Shown here: piece after piece, positions 50,923 through 59,187 of the stretch
Layout: each line of letters starts with the position of its first letter
Position numbering within the stretch: the stretch's first letter is position 1
Assembly (NCBI GenBank): GCA_038533575.1
Contig: JBCAYL010000001.1
Coordinates: forward strand, 1,330,226-1,394,225
Length of the DNA stretch: 64,000 nt
Reading direction: 5' to 3'
From: Pseudomonadota bacterium
GTDB taxonomy: Bacteria > Pseudomonadota > Alphaproteobacteria > Rhodobacterales > Rhodobacteraceae
Notes under the pieces: generated by a model
The model's database searches: none
Told to the model about the DNA's origin: nothing
The model's input: the letters and a program-made list of their open reading frames with translations, nothing else
Program-made: the position numbers and the translations under genes

Positions 50923-51026
50923 GGGGACCCTGCCATCGCGACCACGGGCGCATCTTTCGATGCAGCGCTTTGTGGTGGCAACACGAGCGGGGCCCGCGCG
51001 GCACGACAACCAACCGGGAGTTAGAA

Positions 51027-52745
51027 ATGACCTTGAAATCCGCCCTTTTGGGTGCGGCCGCCGCCGTTGCGTTCGCGCCCGCAGCCTTCGCCGAACGCGG
51101 TTCGGACGGCGAAGTGCGCATCATCTACTGGCAGGCGCCTTCGATCCTCAATCCGTTCCTTTCGGGCGGCACGAAGGACGTGGAATCCGCCTCCATGATC
51201 ATCGAGCCGCTCGCCCGCTACAACGAGCGGGGCGAACTCGTCCCCTGGCTGGTCACCGAGGTGCCCACCGTCGACAATGGCGGCGTGAGCGAAGACCTGA
51301 CCTCGATCACCTGGAACATCACGCCGGGCCTCACCTGGTCTGATGGCACGCCCTTCACCTCCGCGGACGTGGAATTCACCTATCGCTACTGCACCGACCC
51401 CGAGGGCGGCTGCGCGCAGGTGACGAAGTTCGAAGGCGTCGAGAGCGTGGAGACCCCCGATGACCTCACCGTCGTCGTGAACTTCTCCGGCCCCACGCCG
51501 AACCCCTACGGCCCCTTCGTGGGCGGTGAGAGCCCGATCCTGCAGGCGGCGCAGTTCGCCGATTGCGTGGGAGCTGCGGCCTCGACCTGCACCGAGCAGA
51601 ACTTCAACCCCATCGGCACCGGTCCCTTCGTCGTCACGGACTTCAAACCCAATGACGTGATCACGATGGAAGCCAACCCGAACTACCGCGATCCCGCGAA
51701 GCCCGCCTTCGCCCGCGTCACGTTCAAGGGCGGCGGCGACGCGACGGCCGCGGGCCGCGCCGTGATGGAAACAGGCGAGTTCGACTATGCCTGGAATCTC
51801 CAGCTCGCGCCCGACGTGATCGCGCAGATGGAAGAAGGCGGCATGGGCACGCCCGTGGCGGGCTTCGGCCCCCTCGTGGAGCGCATCATGCTCAACAACG
51901 CCAATCCCGATCCCGCGCGCGGCGAGCTGCGCTCCGTAAAGGACGACCCCACCGGCCCCTCCGAGCATCCGTTCCTCGGCGATCCGGCGGTCTACAACGC
52001 CATGTCCATGGCCATCGACCGGCCCCTCCTCGTGGAGATCGGCTATGGCCAGGCCGGCAAGGTGACCTGCAACTGGGTCCCCGCCCCCGCCGCGTTCAAC
52101 TCCGACGCGCTGACCTGCGATGTGCAGGACATCGAGGGCGCCAACGCCATGCTCGATGAAGCGGGCTACATGGACACCGACGGCGACGGCATCCGCGAGA
52201 CGCCCGACGGCGTGCCGATGACCATCCTCTACCAGACCTCCACGAACGCCGTCCGCCAGGACTTCCAGGCGCTCATCAAGGAATGGTGGAGCCAGATCGG
52301 CATCGAGACCGAGCTGCGCAACGTGAACGCCTCCGTCTTCTTCGGCGGTGACCCGGGCTCGCCCGACACCTTCCAGAAGTTCTATGCCGACGTGGAGATG
52401 TACGCCAACACGTTCAACGGCACCGACCCGCAGGCCTATCTGGGCAACGCGCTCTGCGACAAGGCCCCGCGGCCCGAGACGCAGTGGCAAGGTGAGAACA
52501 TCACGCGCTTCTGCCTGCCGGAATACGACGCACTCCACGCCGAGCTTCAGGCCACTGCGGGCCTCGAAGAGCGTGCGCGCATCGGCCGTGAGCTCAATGA
52601 CCTGGCGGTGACGAACGGCAAGATGATCCCGCTCGTCCACCGTGGTCGCCTGTCGGCCCATGCCAACACGCTGGGCGGCGTTGTCCTCAACGTCTGGGAC
52701 AGCGAGCTCTGGAACGTGGCCGACTGGCACCGCATCGACGGGTAA
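51027..52745 (+). CDS. Periplasmic oligopeptide-binding protein (SBP_bac_5)
   Basis: A 572-residue extracytoplasmic binding protein. The signal peptide is TLKSALLGAAAAVAFAPAAFA. Family signatures are LTWSDGTPFTSADVEFTYRY, IGTGPFVVTDF and MEANPNYRDPAKP. An EF-hand-like calcium loop DTDGDGIRE lies near residue 385, as in several peptide-binding proteins. Cys pairs (YCTDPEGGC, FADC and STC) may form disulfides. GGGAG at proper spacing supports ATG 51027. The partners are the two permeases downstream and the divergent ATPase. Confidence 0.92.
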   Translation: MTLKSALLGAAAAVAFAPAAFAERGSDGEVRIIYWQAPSILNPFLSGGTKDVESASMIIEPLARYNERGELVPWLVTEVPTVDNGGVSEDLTSITWNITPGLTWSDGTPFTSADVEFTYRYCTDPEGGCAQVTKFEGVESVETPDDLTVVVNFSGPTPNPYGPFVGGESPILQAAQFADCVGAAASTCTEQNFNPIGTGPFVVTDFKPNDVITMEANPNYRDPAKPAFARVTFKGGGDATAAGRAVMETGEFDYAWNLQLAPDVIAQMEEGGMGTPVAGFGPLVERIMLNNANPDPARGELRSVKDDPTGPSEHPFLGDPAVYNAMSMAIDRPLLVEIGYGQAGKVTCNWVPAPAAFNSDALTCDVQDIEGANAMLDEAGYMDTDGDGIRETPDGVPMTILYQTSTNAVRQDFQALIKEWWSQIGIETELRNVNASVFFGGDPGSPDTFQKFYADVEMYANTFNGTDPQAYLGNALCDKAPRPETQWQGENITRFCLPEYDALHAELQATAGLEERARIGRELNDLAVTNGKMIPLVHRGRLSAHANTLGGVVLNVWDSELWNVADWHRIDG

Positions 52746-52767
52746 CGCCCGCCGCACGCACCTCACG

Positions 52768-52789
52768 CCCCGGACCCCGATCCGGGGCC
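52768..52789. repeat. GC palindrome GCCCCGGA-N6-TCCGGGGC
   Basis: A perfect 8-bp inverted repeat 19 bases before copy 2 of the dispersed repeat, after the binding-protein stop. The pair forms a tandem of two stable hairpins that could stop or stabilise the upstream mRNA. The 4665 hairpin has related arms. Confidence 0.6.
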
Positions 52790-52808
52790 TCCGCCAGAAC
52801 GCTGGTAG

Positions 52809-52835
52809 AGGCCCCGGGTCAAGCCCGGGGCGTGG
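52809..52835. repeat. GC-palindromic dispersed repeat, copy 2
   Basis: The same arms GCCCCGGG and CCCGGGGC as at 48874, with loop TCAAG and the same flanks. It lies between the binding-protein gene and the LysE-family gene. Confidence 0.75.
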
Positions 52836-52866
52836 ATTTCTTCCACGAGACACATCACGCAGGCCC

Positions 52867-53475
52867 ATGCAAACCGAGCTCGTCCTCGCATTCCTCATCG
52901 TATTCACGCTCGACAGCGTGTCGCCTGGCCCGGCCGTGGCGGCGGTGATGGCGCGGGCTGCGGCGCGCGGCGTGGAGCGGACGCTGCCTTTCGTCACCGG
53001 GCTCGTCGTGGGCGATCTCGTGCTGCTCTTCATGGCGCTGGCGGGCCTTGCGGCGCTGGCACAGGCCATGGGCCCGGCCTTCGCCGTCATCAAGTGGGCC
53101 GGCGTAGCCTACCTTCTCTACATGGCCTGGCAGCTCTGGCGCGCGGCGCCGGGGACCGCCGATGCAAGCGCCGCCGCGGGCGCCGAGGGCGGCTTCTGGG
53201 TGGGCGCGCTTCTGCCCCTCGGAAATCCCAAGGCCATCGGGTTTTACGTCGCCATCCTGCCCTCCGTCTTCGACGCCGGCACGCTGAGCTGGCCCACGAT
53301 CGGTGCGCTCGTGGCCATCGTCGTCCTGGTCTGGTGGGCCGTCCTTGCCGCCTACGCCCTCTTGGCCGCACAAGCCCGCCGCCTCGCGACCGGGCCCGCC
53401 GGCCTCCGCCTCCTCAATCGCGCCTCGGCCCTCGGGCTCACCGGCGCCGCTGCCACGATCGCCGTCCGTCAATGA
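52867..53475 (+). CDS. LysE family translocator
   Basis: A 202-residue inner-membrane exporter of the LysE/RhtB family with about six helices. The N-terminus has the typical VFTLDSVSPGPAVAAVMARA (the SPGP motif) and later LLPLGNPKAIGFYVAILPSVF (the NPK motif). The family exports amino acids. It lies between the binding-protein gene and the permeases of a peptide importer, all on plus, an odd placement unless it relieves amino-acid excess after peptide uptake. Confidence 0.88.
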   Translation: MQTELVLAFLIVFTLDSVSPGPAVAAVMARAAARGVERTLPFVTGLVVGDLVLLFMALAGLAALAQAMGPAFAVIKWAGVAYLLYMAWQLWRAAPGTADASAAAGAEGGFWVGALLPLGNPKAIGFYVAILPSVFDAGTLSWPTIGALVAIVVLVWWAVLAAYALLAAQARRLATGPAGLRLLNRASALGLTGAAATIAVRQ

Positions 53476-53511
53476 CCGAAGCCCCGAGACACCAACGCTG
53501 AAGGCCCTGCC

Positions 53512-54519
53512 ATGCTGACCTACACGATCAGACGCCTCGTCCTCGCCGTTCCCACGCTCTTCTTCATCTCGCTCGTCATCTTCGGGCTGCTCGAGCTCGC
53601 GCCGGGCGATCCCATGGCGCAGGTGCCGCTGACCGTGCCCGCGGAAGTAAAGGAGCAGATGCGCGAAGCCCTCGGCGTGGGACAGCCCATCTGGATCAGC
53701 TTCCCGAAATGGCTCTACCAGTTCTTCGTCGTCGAGCCGCAGGTGATGATCGACTACTATTTCGGCACCTCGTTCAGCGAGGGGCAGTTCCGCGCGATCT
53801 CCTGGCAGACGCGCTCCCCGGTGATGGACATCGTCGTCCAGCGCCTGCCGCAGACGCTCTGGGTCGTGGGCGTCGCCTATATCGTGGGCTTCGCGATCGC
53901 GATCCCGGTGGGCATCTATTCCGCCTACCGCCAGTACTCGCTCTTCGACAATCTGGGCACCTTCGTCACGATGGTGGGCTTTTCCGTGCCGCCGTTCTTT
54001 TCGGGGGTGCTCGTCATCGTGATCTTCTCGGTGCAGCTGGGCTGGTTCCCATCGATTTACGACACCACGCTCGTGGTGAATTCGTGGGAGACATTCGTGC
54101 GCCAGCTCAACCAGATGTTCCTGCCGGTCATGGTGCTGGCGCTCCAGATCACGAGCCAGACGAGCCGCTTCATGCGCTCCTCCATGCTCGACAATCTCAA
54201 TCAGGACTACGTGCGCACGGCCCGCGCCAAGGGGCTGCGTGAACGCTCCGTCGTCATGACGCACGTCTTGCGCAATTCCATGATCCCCGTCGTCACCGTC
54301 ATGGCGCTCAGCGTGCCGCAGATCTTCGGCGGGGCGATCATCACCGAGCAGGTCTTCAAGGTGAACGGGATCGGCCAGCTCCTCATCACCGCCATCGAGG
54401 CCAACGATCTGCCCATGGTGCAGACGCTGACCTTCATCTTCGCGGTGCTGATCGTGCTCTTCAATCTCATCGCAGACGTCCTTTACGGCCTGCTCGATCC
54501 GAGGATCCGCTATGACTGA
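53512..54519 (+). CDS. Oligopeptide ABC transporter permease, DppB type
   Basis: A 335-residue permease with six helices. The N-terminal helix LVLAVPTLFFISLVIFGLLE is followed by the periplasmic domain. The ATPase-coupling EAA-like motif is YVRTARAKGLRERSVVMTHVLRNSMIPV, given here as DYVRTARAKGLRE then LRNSMIPVVT. The length and an extended periplasmic loop fit the DppB/OppB family. It overlaps the next permease by 8 bases. Confidence 0.93.
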   Translation: MLTYTIRRLVLAVPTLFFISLVIFGLLELAPGDPMAQVPLTVPAEVKEQMREALGVGQPIWISFPKWLYQFFVVEPQVMIDYYFGTSFSEGQFRAISWQTRSPVMDIVVQRLPQTLWVVGVAYIVGFAIAIPVGIYSAYRQYSLFDNLGTFVTMVGFSVPPFFSGVLVIVIFSVQLGWFPSIYDTTLVVNSWETFVRQLNQMFLPVMVLALQITSQTSRFMRSSMLDNLNQDYVRTARAKGLRERSVVMTHVLRNSMIPVVTVMALSVPQIFGGAIITEQVFKVNGIGQLLITAIEANDLPMVQTLTFIFAVLIVLFNLIADVLYGLLDPRIRYD

Positions 54520-55492
54520 CGCCTCGCACAACACGCCGCTCGCCGACCCTGTCCCCACGACGGCCCCGAAGAGCCAGTGGGCCGAGGTCTGGAGCCAGTT
54601 CCGGCGGCACCGCGGCGCCATGGTGTCGCTGGCGATCCTCGCCATCATCGTCTTCGGGACCTTCCTCGGCCCCCTCGTCTGGCGCGCCGATCCGCAGGCG
54701 ATCCCGTCCACGCTCGAGATGATCCAGCAGCGCGACGCGCGGCCCGTCTACGTGGCGCTCTGGGACAGTGGCGCGAAGATCCAGTGGGAAAATCCGCTCG
54801 GCACCGACAACCTCGCCCGCGATAACCTCGCCCGGCTCATGTATGGCGGCCGCGTCTCCATCGCGGTGGGCCTCTTGGCCATGGCGCTTTCCATCGTGCT
54901 CGGCGCGTTCATCGGCGTGACGGCGGGCTATTTCCGCCGCCTTGACGCGCCGCTCATGCGCCTGACGGATCTCTTTCTGGCGCTGCCGCTCCTCCCGCTC
55001 ATCCTCGTGGGCTCGCTCCTCTTCCGGGAGCCACTGGCGGGCGTCTTCGGCATCGAGGGGGGCACGTTCGTCCTCATCGTCTCGCTCATCGGCATCACGA
55101 GCTGGATGCAGACCGCGCGGATCGTGCGGGGCGACGTGCTGGCGCTGAAGGAGCGCGAATTCGTGCTCGCGGCCCGCTCCGTCGGCACGAAGCCGGGCAA
55201 GCTCATCCTACGGCACGTGCTGCCCAACGTGCTTTCGCCCATCATGGTCTCGGCCACGTTGGGGATCGCCACGGCCATCATCACCGAAAGCGCGCTCTCT
55301 TTCCTCGGCTTCGGGTTCCCGCCGGATTTCCCCACCTGGGGGCGTCTCCTGAATGACAGCGTGGACCGCATGGTGCTCTATCCCGAGCGCGTGCTCTGGC
55401 CCGGCCTGATGATCTCGCTGACGGTGCTCTGCGTGAATTACCTGGGTGACGGTCTGCGCGACGCGCTCGATCCTCGCATCCGCGGGCGCTGA
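54512..55492 (+). CDS. Oligopeptide ABC transporter permease, DppC type
   Basis: A 326-residue permease. An N-terminal hydrophilic stretch precedes the first helix (MVSLAILAIIVFGTFLGPLV). GTDNLARDNLARLMYGGRVS, containing the GTDxxGRD-like motif with Ala for Gly, is typical of DppC/OppC. The coupling motif is FVLAARSVGTKPGKLILRHVLPN (AARSVGTKPGKLILRH). The C-terminus NYLGDGLRDALDPRIRGR is standard. It completes the importer. Confidence 0.93.
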   Translation: MTDASHNTPLADPVPTTAPKSQWAEVWSQFRRHRGAMVSLAILAIIVFGTFLGPLVWRADPQAIPSTLEMIQQRDARPVYVALWDSGAKIQWENPLGTDNLARDNLARLMYGGRVSIAVGLLAMALSIVLGAFIGVTAGYFRRLDAPLMRLTDLFLALPLLPLILVGSLLFREPLAGVFGIEGGTFVLIVSLIGITSWMQTARIVRGDVLALKEREFVLAARSVGTKPGKLILRHVLPNVLSPIMVSATLGIATAIITESALSFLGFGFPPDFPTWGRLLNDSVDRMVLYPERVLWPGLMISLTVLCVNYLGDGLRDALDPRIRGR

Positions 55493-55613
55493 TCCCGCGA
55501 CCAGCCCCCACCAGCCCACGGACGTCGCTGGGGCAGTCGCTGGCTCGAGAGGCCTTGCAAGCCCCCGCGCGAAGCCCGTACCAACGAACCAAGCCAGCGA
55601 GGAGAGATGTGGA

Positions 55614-55919
55614 ATGGTTCGCTCAGCATTTATCATGGTGGCCCTGATGGCCGTGGCGGCCTGCGAGCCCGTTCCCGGCGGCAGCACGGGCGGTGGCCCG
55701 GTGTCGAACCTGCCCGAGGAAGTCATCGCCGCGGCCGATCCCCGCTTCGTGGGCACAGCGCGGCTCCTCGATGACGGCTGCTACTGGTACGAGCATTCCA
55801 ATGTGGTGGAGACGACGTTCCTGCCGCTGCGCACCCCGGGCGGCCGCCCGATCTGCGCCCTGTCCCGCGAGGAGCGGGAGGCACGGCAGGCCGCGGCGGC
55901 TGCTGCCGCCGGCACCTGA
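55614..55919 (+). CDS. Small lipoprotein of unknown function
   Basis: A 101-residue predicted lipoprotein. VRSAFIMVALMAVAACEPVPGG gives the lipobox AVAAC (Cys 17). The mature part holds DDGCYWYEHSNVVETTFLPL, a Gly-rich RTPGGRPICAL and an Ala-rich end. GGAGAG lies upstream of the ATG. It follows the permease by 121 bases and is probably an independent unit. Confidence 0.72.
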   Translation: MVRSAFIMVALMAVAACEPVPGGSTGGGPVSNLPEEVIAAADPRFVGTARLLDDGCYWYEHSNVVETTFLPLRTPGGRPICALSREEREARQAAAAAAAGT

Positions 55920-55934
55920 TCCTGAGCCAGAATG

Positions 55935-55955
55935 CCGGCGCGCGCGACGCGCCGG
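55935..55955. terminator. Stem-loop between convergent genes
   Basis: CCGGCGCG (55935-55942) and CGCGCCGG (55948-55955) form an 8-bp stem with a 5-base loop between the stops of the small lipoprotein (55919) and the L,D-transpeptidase (55957). Its position suits a bidirectional terminator, but there is no T-run. Confidence 0.45.
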
Positions 55956-55956
55956 A

Positions 55957-56652
55957 TCAGGCTTCCGCGGGGTAGAGATGGGCCGTGGAGCCCGTCTGGA
56001 CCTCTTCGTAAAGCCCGATGATATGCGCCATGACCATGCGCACGCAGCCGGAGGAGGCACGGCCCCCGATGGAGCGTGGCAGAGGAGTGCCGTGGATGCG
56101 CAGGTAGGTGTCTCGGCTCCCCTCGAAGAGATAGAGAGCGCGCGCGCCGAGCGGGTTGGAGGGACCGCCATCCATCCCGTCCTCGTGCTGCTTGTAGACC
56201 TCGGGCTCGCGCTCGATCATCGCGTCGGTGGGACGCCAGGTGGGCCATTTGCGCTTTGCACCGATGCGGAAGACGCCGGGCTCGTAGAGATTGCCCCGCG
56301 CGATGGCGACGCCGTAGCGCATCGCCAATCCATCGCCCCGCACGTGGTAGAGATAGCGCGCCGTGGCATCGACATGGATGTCGCCCGAAGTCAGCCCGTC
56401 ATTGGCCTCCACCACCGTGGGCAGGAAGCGCGGGTGAAAGCCCCAGGGGTTCGACGTGGTGGGATCGAAATTGGCGGGGGTCACACGGGCATCCCACGTG
56501 TCCCACATCGCGCGGTTCGACACCGGCGGGCGCGGCGCGGGCTCCTCGACCGCGTCGATTTGGTCGACCAGGGCGTCCTCCTGCGCGAGGAGCGGGAGGG
56601 CGGGCGAGAATAGCGCCGTGGTGGTCGCGATGAAATGGCGGCGGGTCAACAT
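55957..56652 (-). CDS. L,D-transpeptidase (YkuD domain), probable Tat substrate
   Basis: A 231-residue cell-wall enzyme. The signal TRRHFIATTTALFSPALPLLA has a twin-arginine-like RRxF start, suggesting export by the Tat system encoded at 6670-8299. The YkuD fold follows, with YLYHVRGDGLAMRYGVAI, PNLYEPG-like GNLYEPGVFRIG and the catalytic HGTPLPRSIGGRASSGCVRM containing His and the nucleophile Cys. It makes 3-3 peptidoglycan crosslinks or anchors proteins. It is divergent from the amidinotransferase-fold gene. Confidence 0.88.
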   Translation of the reverse strand: MLTRRHFIATTTALFSPALPLLAQEDALVDQIDAVEEPAPRPPVSNRAMWDTWDARVTPANFDPTTSNPWGFHPRFLPTVVEANDGLTSGDIHVDATARYLYHVRGDGLAMRYGVAIARGNLYEPGVFRIGAKRKWPTWRPTDAMIEREPEVYKQHEDGMDGGPSNPLGARALYLFEGSRDTYLRIHGTPLPRSIGGRASSGCVRMVMAHIIGLYEEVQTGSTAHLYPAEA

Positions 56653-56805
56653 ACGCGTCTTCCTTTCAGTGTGCAGGCAATGCGGACCTGCGCAGGGGTA
56701 AAATGCATGAGAAGTGCCAATGGTTGCGATTCACATCCACGTCAAACGGGTTTGCCGGGCCATGAGTGTTGCGTGAACGCGTCGCCCCGCTGTTTACTCT
56801 GCCCC

Positions 56806-57714
56806 ATGACCGATCCCTTCACGCTTCAACGCCGCGCGGCGCAGGGCGGCACCAGCCCCCTCTCCCATTGGGGCGGCCGCAACGAGACGGACCCGCTCAC
56901 GGATGTCCTTCTCGGCTCGCCGGCCCATCTCTATCACCGCGCCACCTCGTCGCTCTCGCGCAAGCACCTGCGCGACGCGCCCTGCGACATCCAGCGCGCG
57001 CAGGCCCAGCACGCCGAGCTCGTGAGCGCCTACGCGCATTTCGGCGTGGCGATCCACATGCCCCCGCCGGAGCCCGAGCTCACCATGCAGGTCTATACCC
57101 GCGACAGCTCCGTCATGACGCCCTACGGCGCGATCATCACGGCCATGAGCCAGTGGTGGCGGCGCGGCGAGAACTACGCCGCCATCCGGCACTACGAGGC
57201 GCTGGGTATCCCCGTATACGACATGGTGACCGCAGGCACCTTCGAGGGCGGGGATTTCAACGTCATCGAGGAAGGCTGCGTGCTCATCGGCTGTGGCGGC
57301 GCGCGCACGCAGGAAGAAGGCGCGCGGCAGGTGGCCGGCTGGTTCGAGGCGGAGGGCTGGGAGGTCCGCCTCGCCTTCATCGACGAATACTACGTCCATA
57401 TCGACCTCATGCTCGTGCCCATCGCCGAAAAGCTCACCGCGGTCTGCACCGATTGCACCGACCCCGCCATCGTCAGCTGGCTGCGCGGCAAGGGGCACGA
57501 GATCATCGACGTGCCCTTCCGCGACACCATGAACCTCGGCTGCAACCTCATGAGCCTCGGGCGCGACCGCGTCATCGCCCCGGCGAGCTCCACCCATCTC
57601 ATCGCCGCCCTCAAAGCGCAGGGCTTCGAGATCGCCGCCGTCGAGACCGACGAGATCTCGAAAACCGGCGGCGGCATTCACTGCATGGCCCAAGCGCTGC
57701 GCCGCGCAGCTTGA
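56806..57714 (+). CDS. Arginine deiminase-superfamily (amidinotransferase-fold) enzyme
   Basis: A 302-residue guanidine-modifying enzyme of the beta/alpha-propeller fold. TRDSSVMTPYGAI, GTFEGGDFNVI, YVHIDLMLVPI and GGGIHCMAQ give the catalytic Asp, Glu, His and Cys positions. It may hydrolyse arginine, dimethylarginine or a related guanidine; relatives are DDAH and arginine deiminase. The ATG at 56806 is chosen because the longer frame would extend through the divergent promoter. A GC-palindromic repeat follows its stop. Confidence 0.85.
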   Translation: MTDPFTLQRRAAQGGTSPLSHWGGRNETDPLTDVLLGSPAHLYHRATSSLSRKHLRDAPCDIQRAQAQHAELVSAYAHFGVAIHMPPPEPELTMQVYTRDSSVMTPYGAIITAMSQWWRRGENYAAIRHYEALGIPVYDMVTAGTFEGGDFNVIEEGCVLIGCGGARTQEEGARQVAGWFEAEGWEVRLAFIDEYYVHIDLMLVPIAEKLTAVCTDCTDPAIVSWLRGKGHEIIDVPFRDTMNLGCNLMSLGRDRVIAPASSTHLIAALKAQGFEIAAVETDEISKTGGGIHCMAQALRRAA

Positions 57715-57736
57715 AGGCGCGCCGCTCCTGACCAAG

Positions 57737-57762
57737 AGGCCCCGGGTCAGGCCCGGGGCGTG
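57737..57762. repeat. GC-palindromic dispersed repeat, copy 3
   Basis: Arms GCCCCGGG and CCCGGGGC with loop TCAGG, the same outer AG, and GTG after. It lies between the deiminase-type gene and the MATE gene, both plus. Confidence 0.75.
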
Positions 57763-57813
57763 CGGCGCGCGCGTCCAAGGGGAACACGACACGGCGGCGC
57801 GCGTTGTCCCGCC

Positions 57814-59184
57814 ATGGCTGATCAGACCCGTGACCTCACCGAGGGGCCCGTTTGGCGCGCGCTCACTGCGATGTCCGCGCCCATGGCGCTCGGCATCTTC
57901 GCCGTCCTGTCCGTGGGCATTGCCGACGCGGTGTTCCTCGGACGCTATTCCGATGCGGCGCTGAGCGCCGTGGGCTTCATCTACCCGGTGACGACCGCCG
58001 TCACCTCGCTCTCCATCGGGCTTTCGGCGGGTGCGAACGCTGCCCTGAGCCAGGGCATCGGCCGTGGCGACGAAGGCGCCAAGACCTGCCGCCGCGCCCT
58101 CCATGCCGTGGGGCTCGGGCTGCTTCTCTCCACGCTCGTGGCGCTGGGCGTCTGGGCTGCCTCGCCCGCACTCTTCGGCCTCATGGGCGCCTCGGGCGTG
58201 GTCCTCGATGCGGTGCTCGATTACATGCCGCTCTGGTCGCTCTCCTTCCCGTTCCTCGTGGTGATGATGCAGCTCGGCTCCGTCTTCCGCGCCCATGGCA
58301 AGGGCGGGCTCGCCGCCACCGCCATGGTCACCGCCGCGGGCGTCAACGTAGCCGCCAACCCGCTCCTCATCTTCGGACTGGGGCCCCTGCCCGAGCTCGG
58401 GATCGAGGGCGCGGCGCTCGCCACGCTCATCGGGCGCGCCGTGGCCGTGGGCCTCGCGCTGACCATCGCGCTCCGCGCAGGCTACATCGCCCTCGGGAGC
58501 GCCCCGCTGAAAAACCTCGCCCTGAGCATGCGCGAGATCTTCGCAGTGGGCGCCCCCGCCGCCTTCTCCAACGCCATCAACCCCGCCGGCATGGCTGCCG
58601 TCACCGCGGCCGTGGCGACCGTGGGCGCGGACGCCGTCGCGGGCTTCGGCGCGGCCACGCGGGTGCAATCGCTGGTCCTCGTGCCGCTCCTTGCGCTCTC
58701 GTCTGGTATTGGCCCCGTGGTGGGACAGAACTGGGGGAAGGGCGACGAGACCCGCGCGCGGACGGCCATGGGGCAGAGCTTTGCCTTCTGCGTGGTTTAC
58801 GCGCTTGCTCTCGGGCTCGTGCTCGCGCTCTTCGGCGGGCCCATCGCCGAGCTCGTCACCGGCGGCGCTGCCGGGACCGAAAACGCCGCGCTCTACTTGC
58901 GCCTCGTGGGCTGGACGCTCTTCGGCTACGGCATGCTGGTGACGGCGAATGCCGCCATGAATGCCCGCTCGAAGGCGCTCTATTCCATGGGTATCTCGCT
59001 CGCCCGTGTCTTCGCGCTCTACCTGCCGCTGGCCTGGATCGGGGTGACGCTTGGCGGCTACACGGGCGTGCTCGCGGCCGCCATACTCGCCAATGTGGGC
59101 GGGGCGGTGCTCGCGTGGTGGGCCGTGGGCCAGACCGGGCTTCGCGCGCGCCCCTTGCCCCGGATCACCACCGCTTCGGCCTGA
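57814..59184 (+). CDS. MATE family efflux transporter
   Basis: A 456-residue, 12-helix exporter in two pseudo-symmetric halves. The first half begins WRALTAMSAPMALGIFAVLSV, with FIYPVTTAVTSLSIGLSAGANA. The second half contains VGAPAAFSNAINPAG, FGAATRVQSLVLVPLLALSS and GPVVGQNWGKGDETRAR. Family members export cationic drugs or natural products driven by H+ or Na+. The substrate is unknown. It ends 3 bases before the convergent DUF3422 stop. Confidence 0.92.
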   Translation: MADQTRDLTEGPVWRALTAMSAPMALGIFAVLSVGIADAVFLGRYSDAALSAVGFIYPVTTAVTSLSIGLSAGANAALSQGIGRGDEGAKTCRRALHAVGLGLLLSTLVALGVWAASPALFGLMGASGVVLDAVLDYMPLWSLSFPFLVVMMQLGSVFRAHGKGGLAATAMVTAAGVNVAANPLLIFGLGPLPELGIEGAALATLIGRAVAVGLALTIALRAGYIALGSAPLKNLALSMREIFAVGAPAAFSNAINPAGMAAVTAAVATVGADAVAGFGAATRVQSLVLVPLLALSSGIGPVVGQNWGKGDETRARTAMGQSFAFCVVYALALGLVLALFGGPIAELVTGGAAGTENAALYLRLVGWTLFGYGMLVTANAAMNARSKALYSMGISLARVFALYLPLAWIGVTLGGYTGVLAAAILANVGGAVLAWWAVGQTGLRARPLPRITTASA

Positions 59185-59187
59185 CGC

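Noticed and set aside
48840-57800. Palindromic GC repeats as a CRISPR array
   Set aside because: The copies are kilobases apart, without regular spacers or cas genes.
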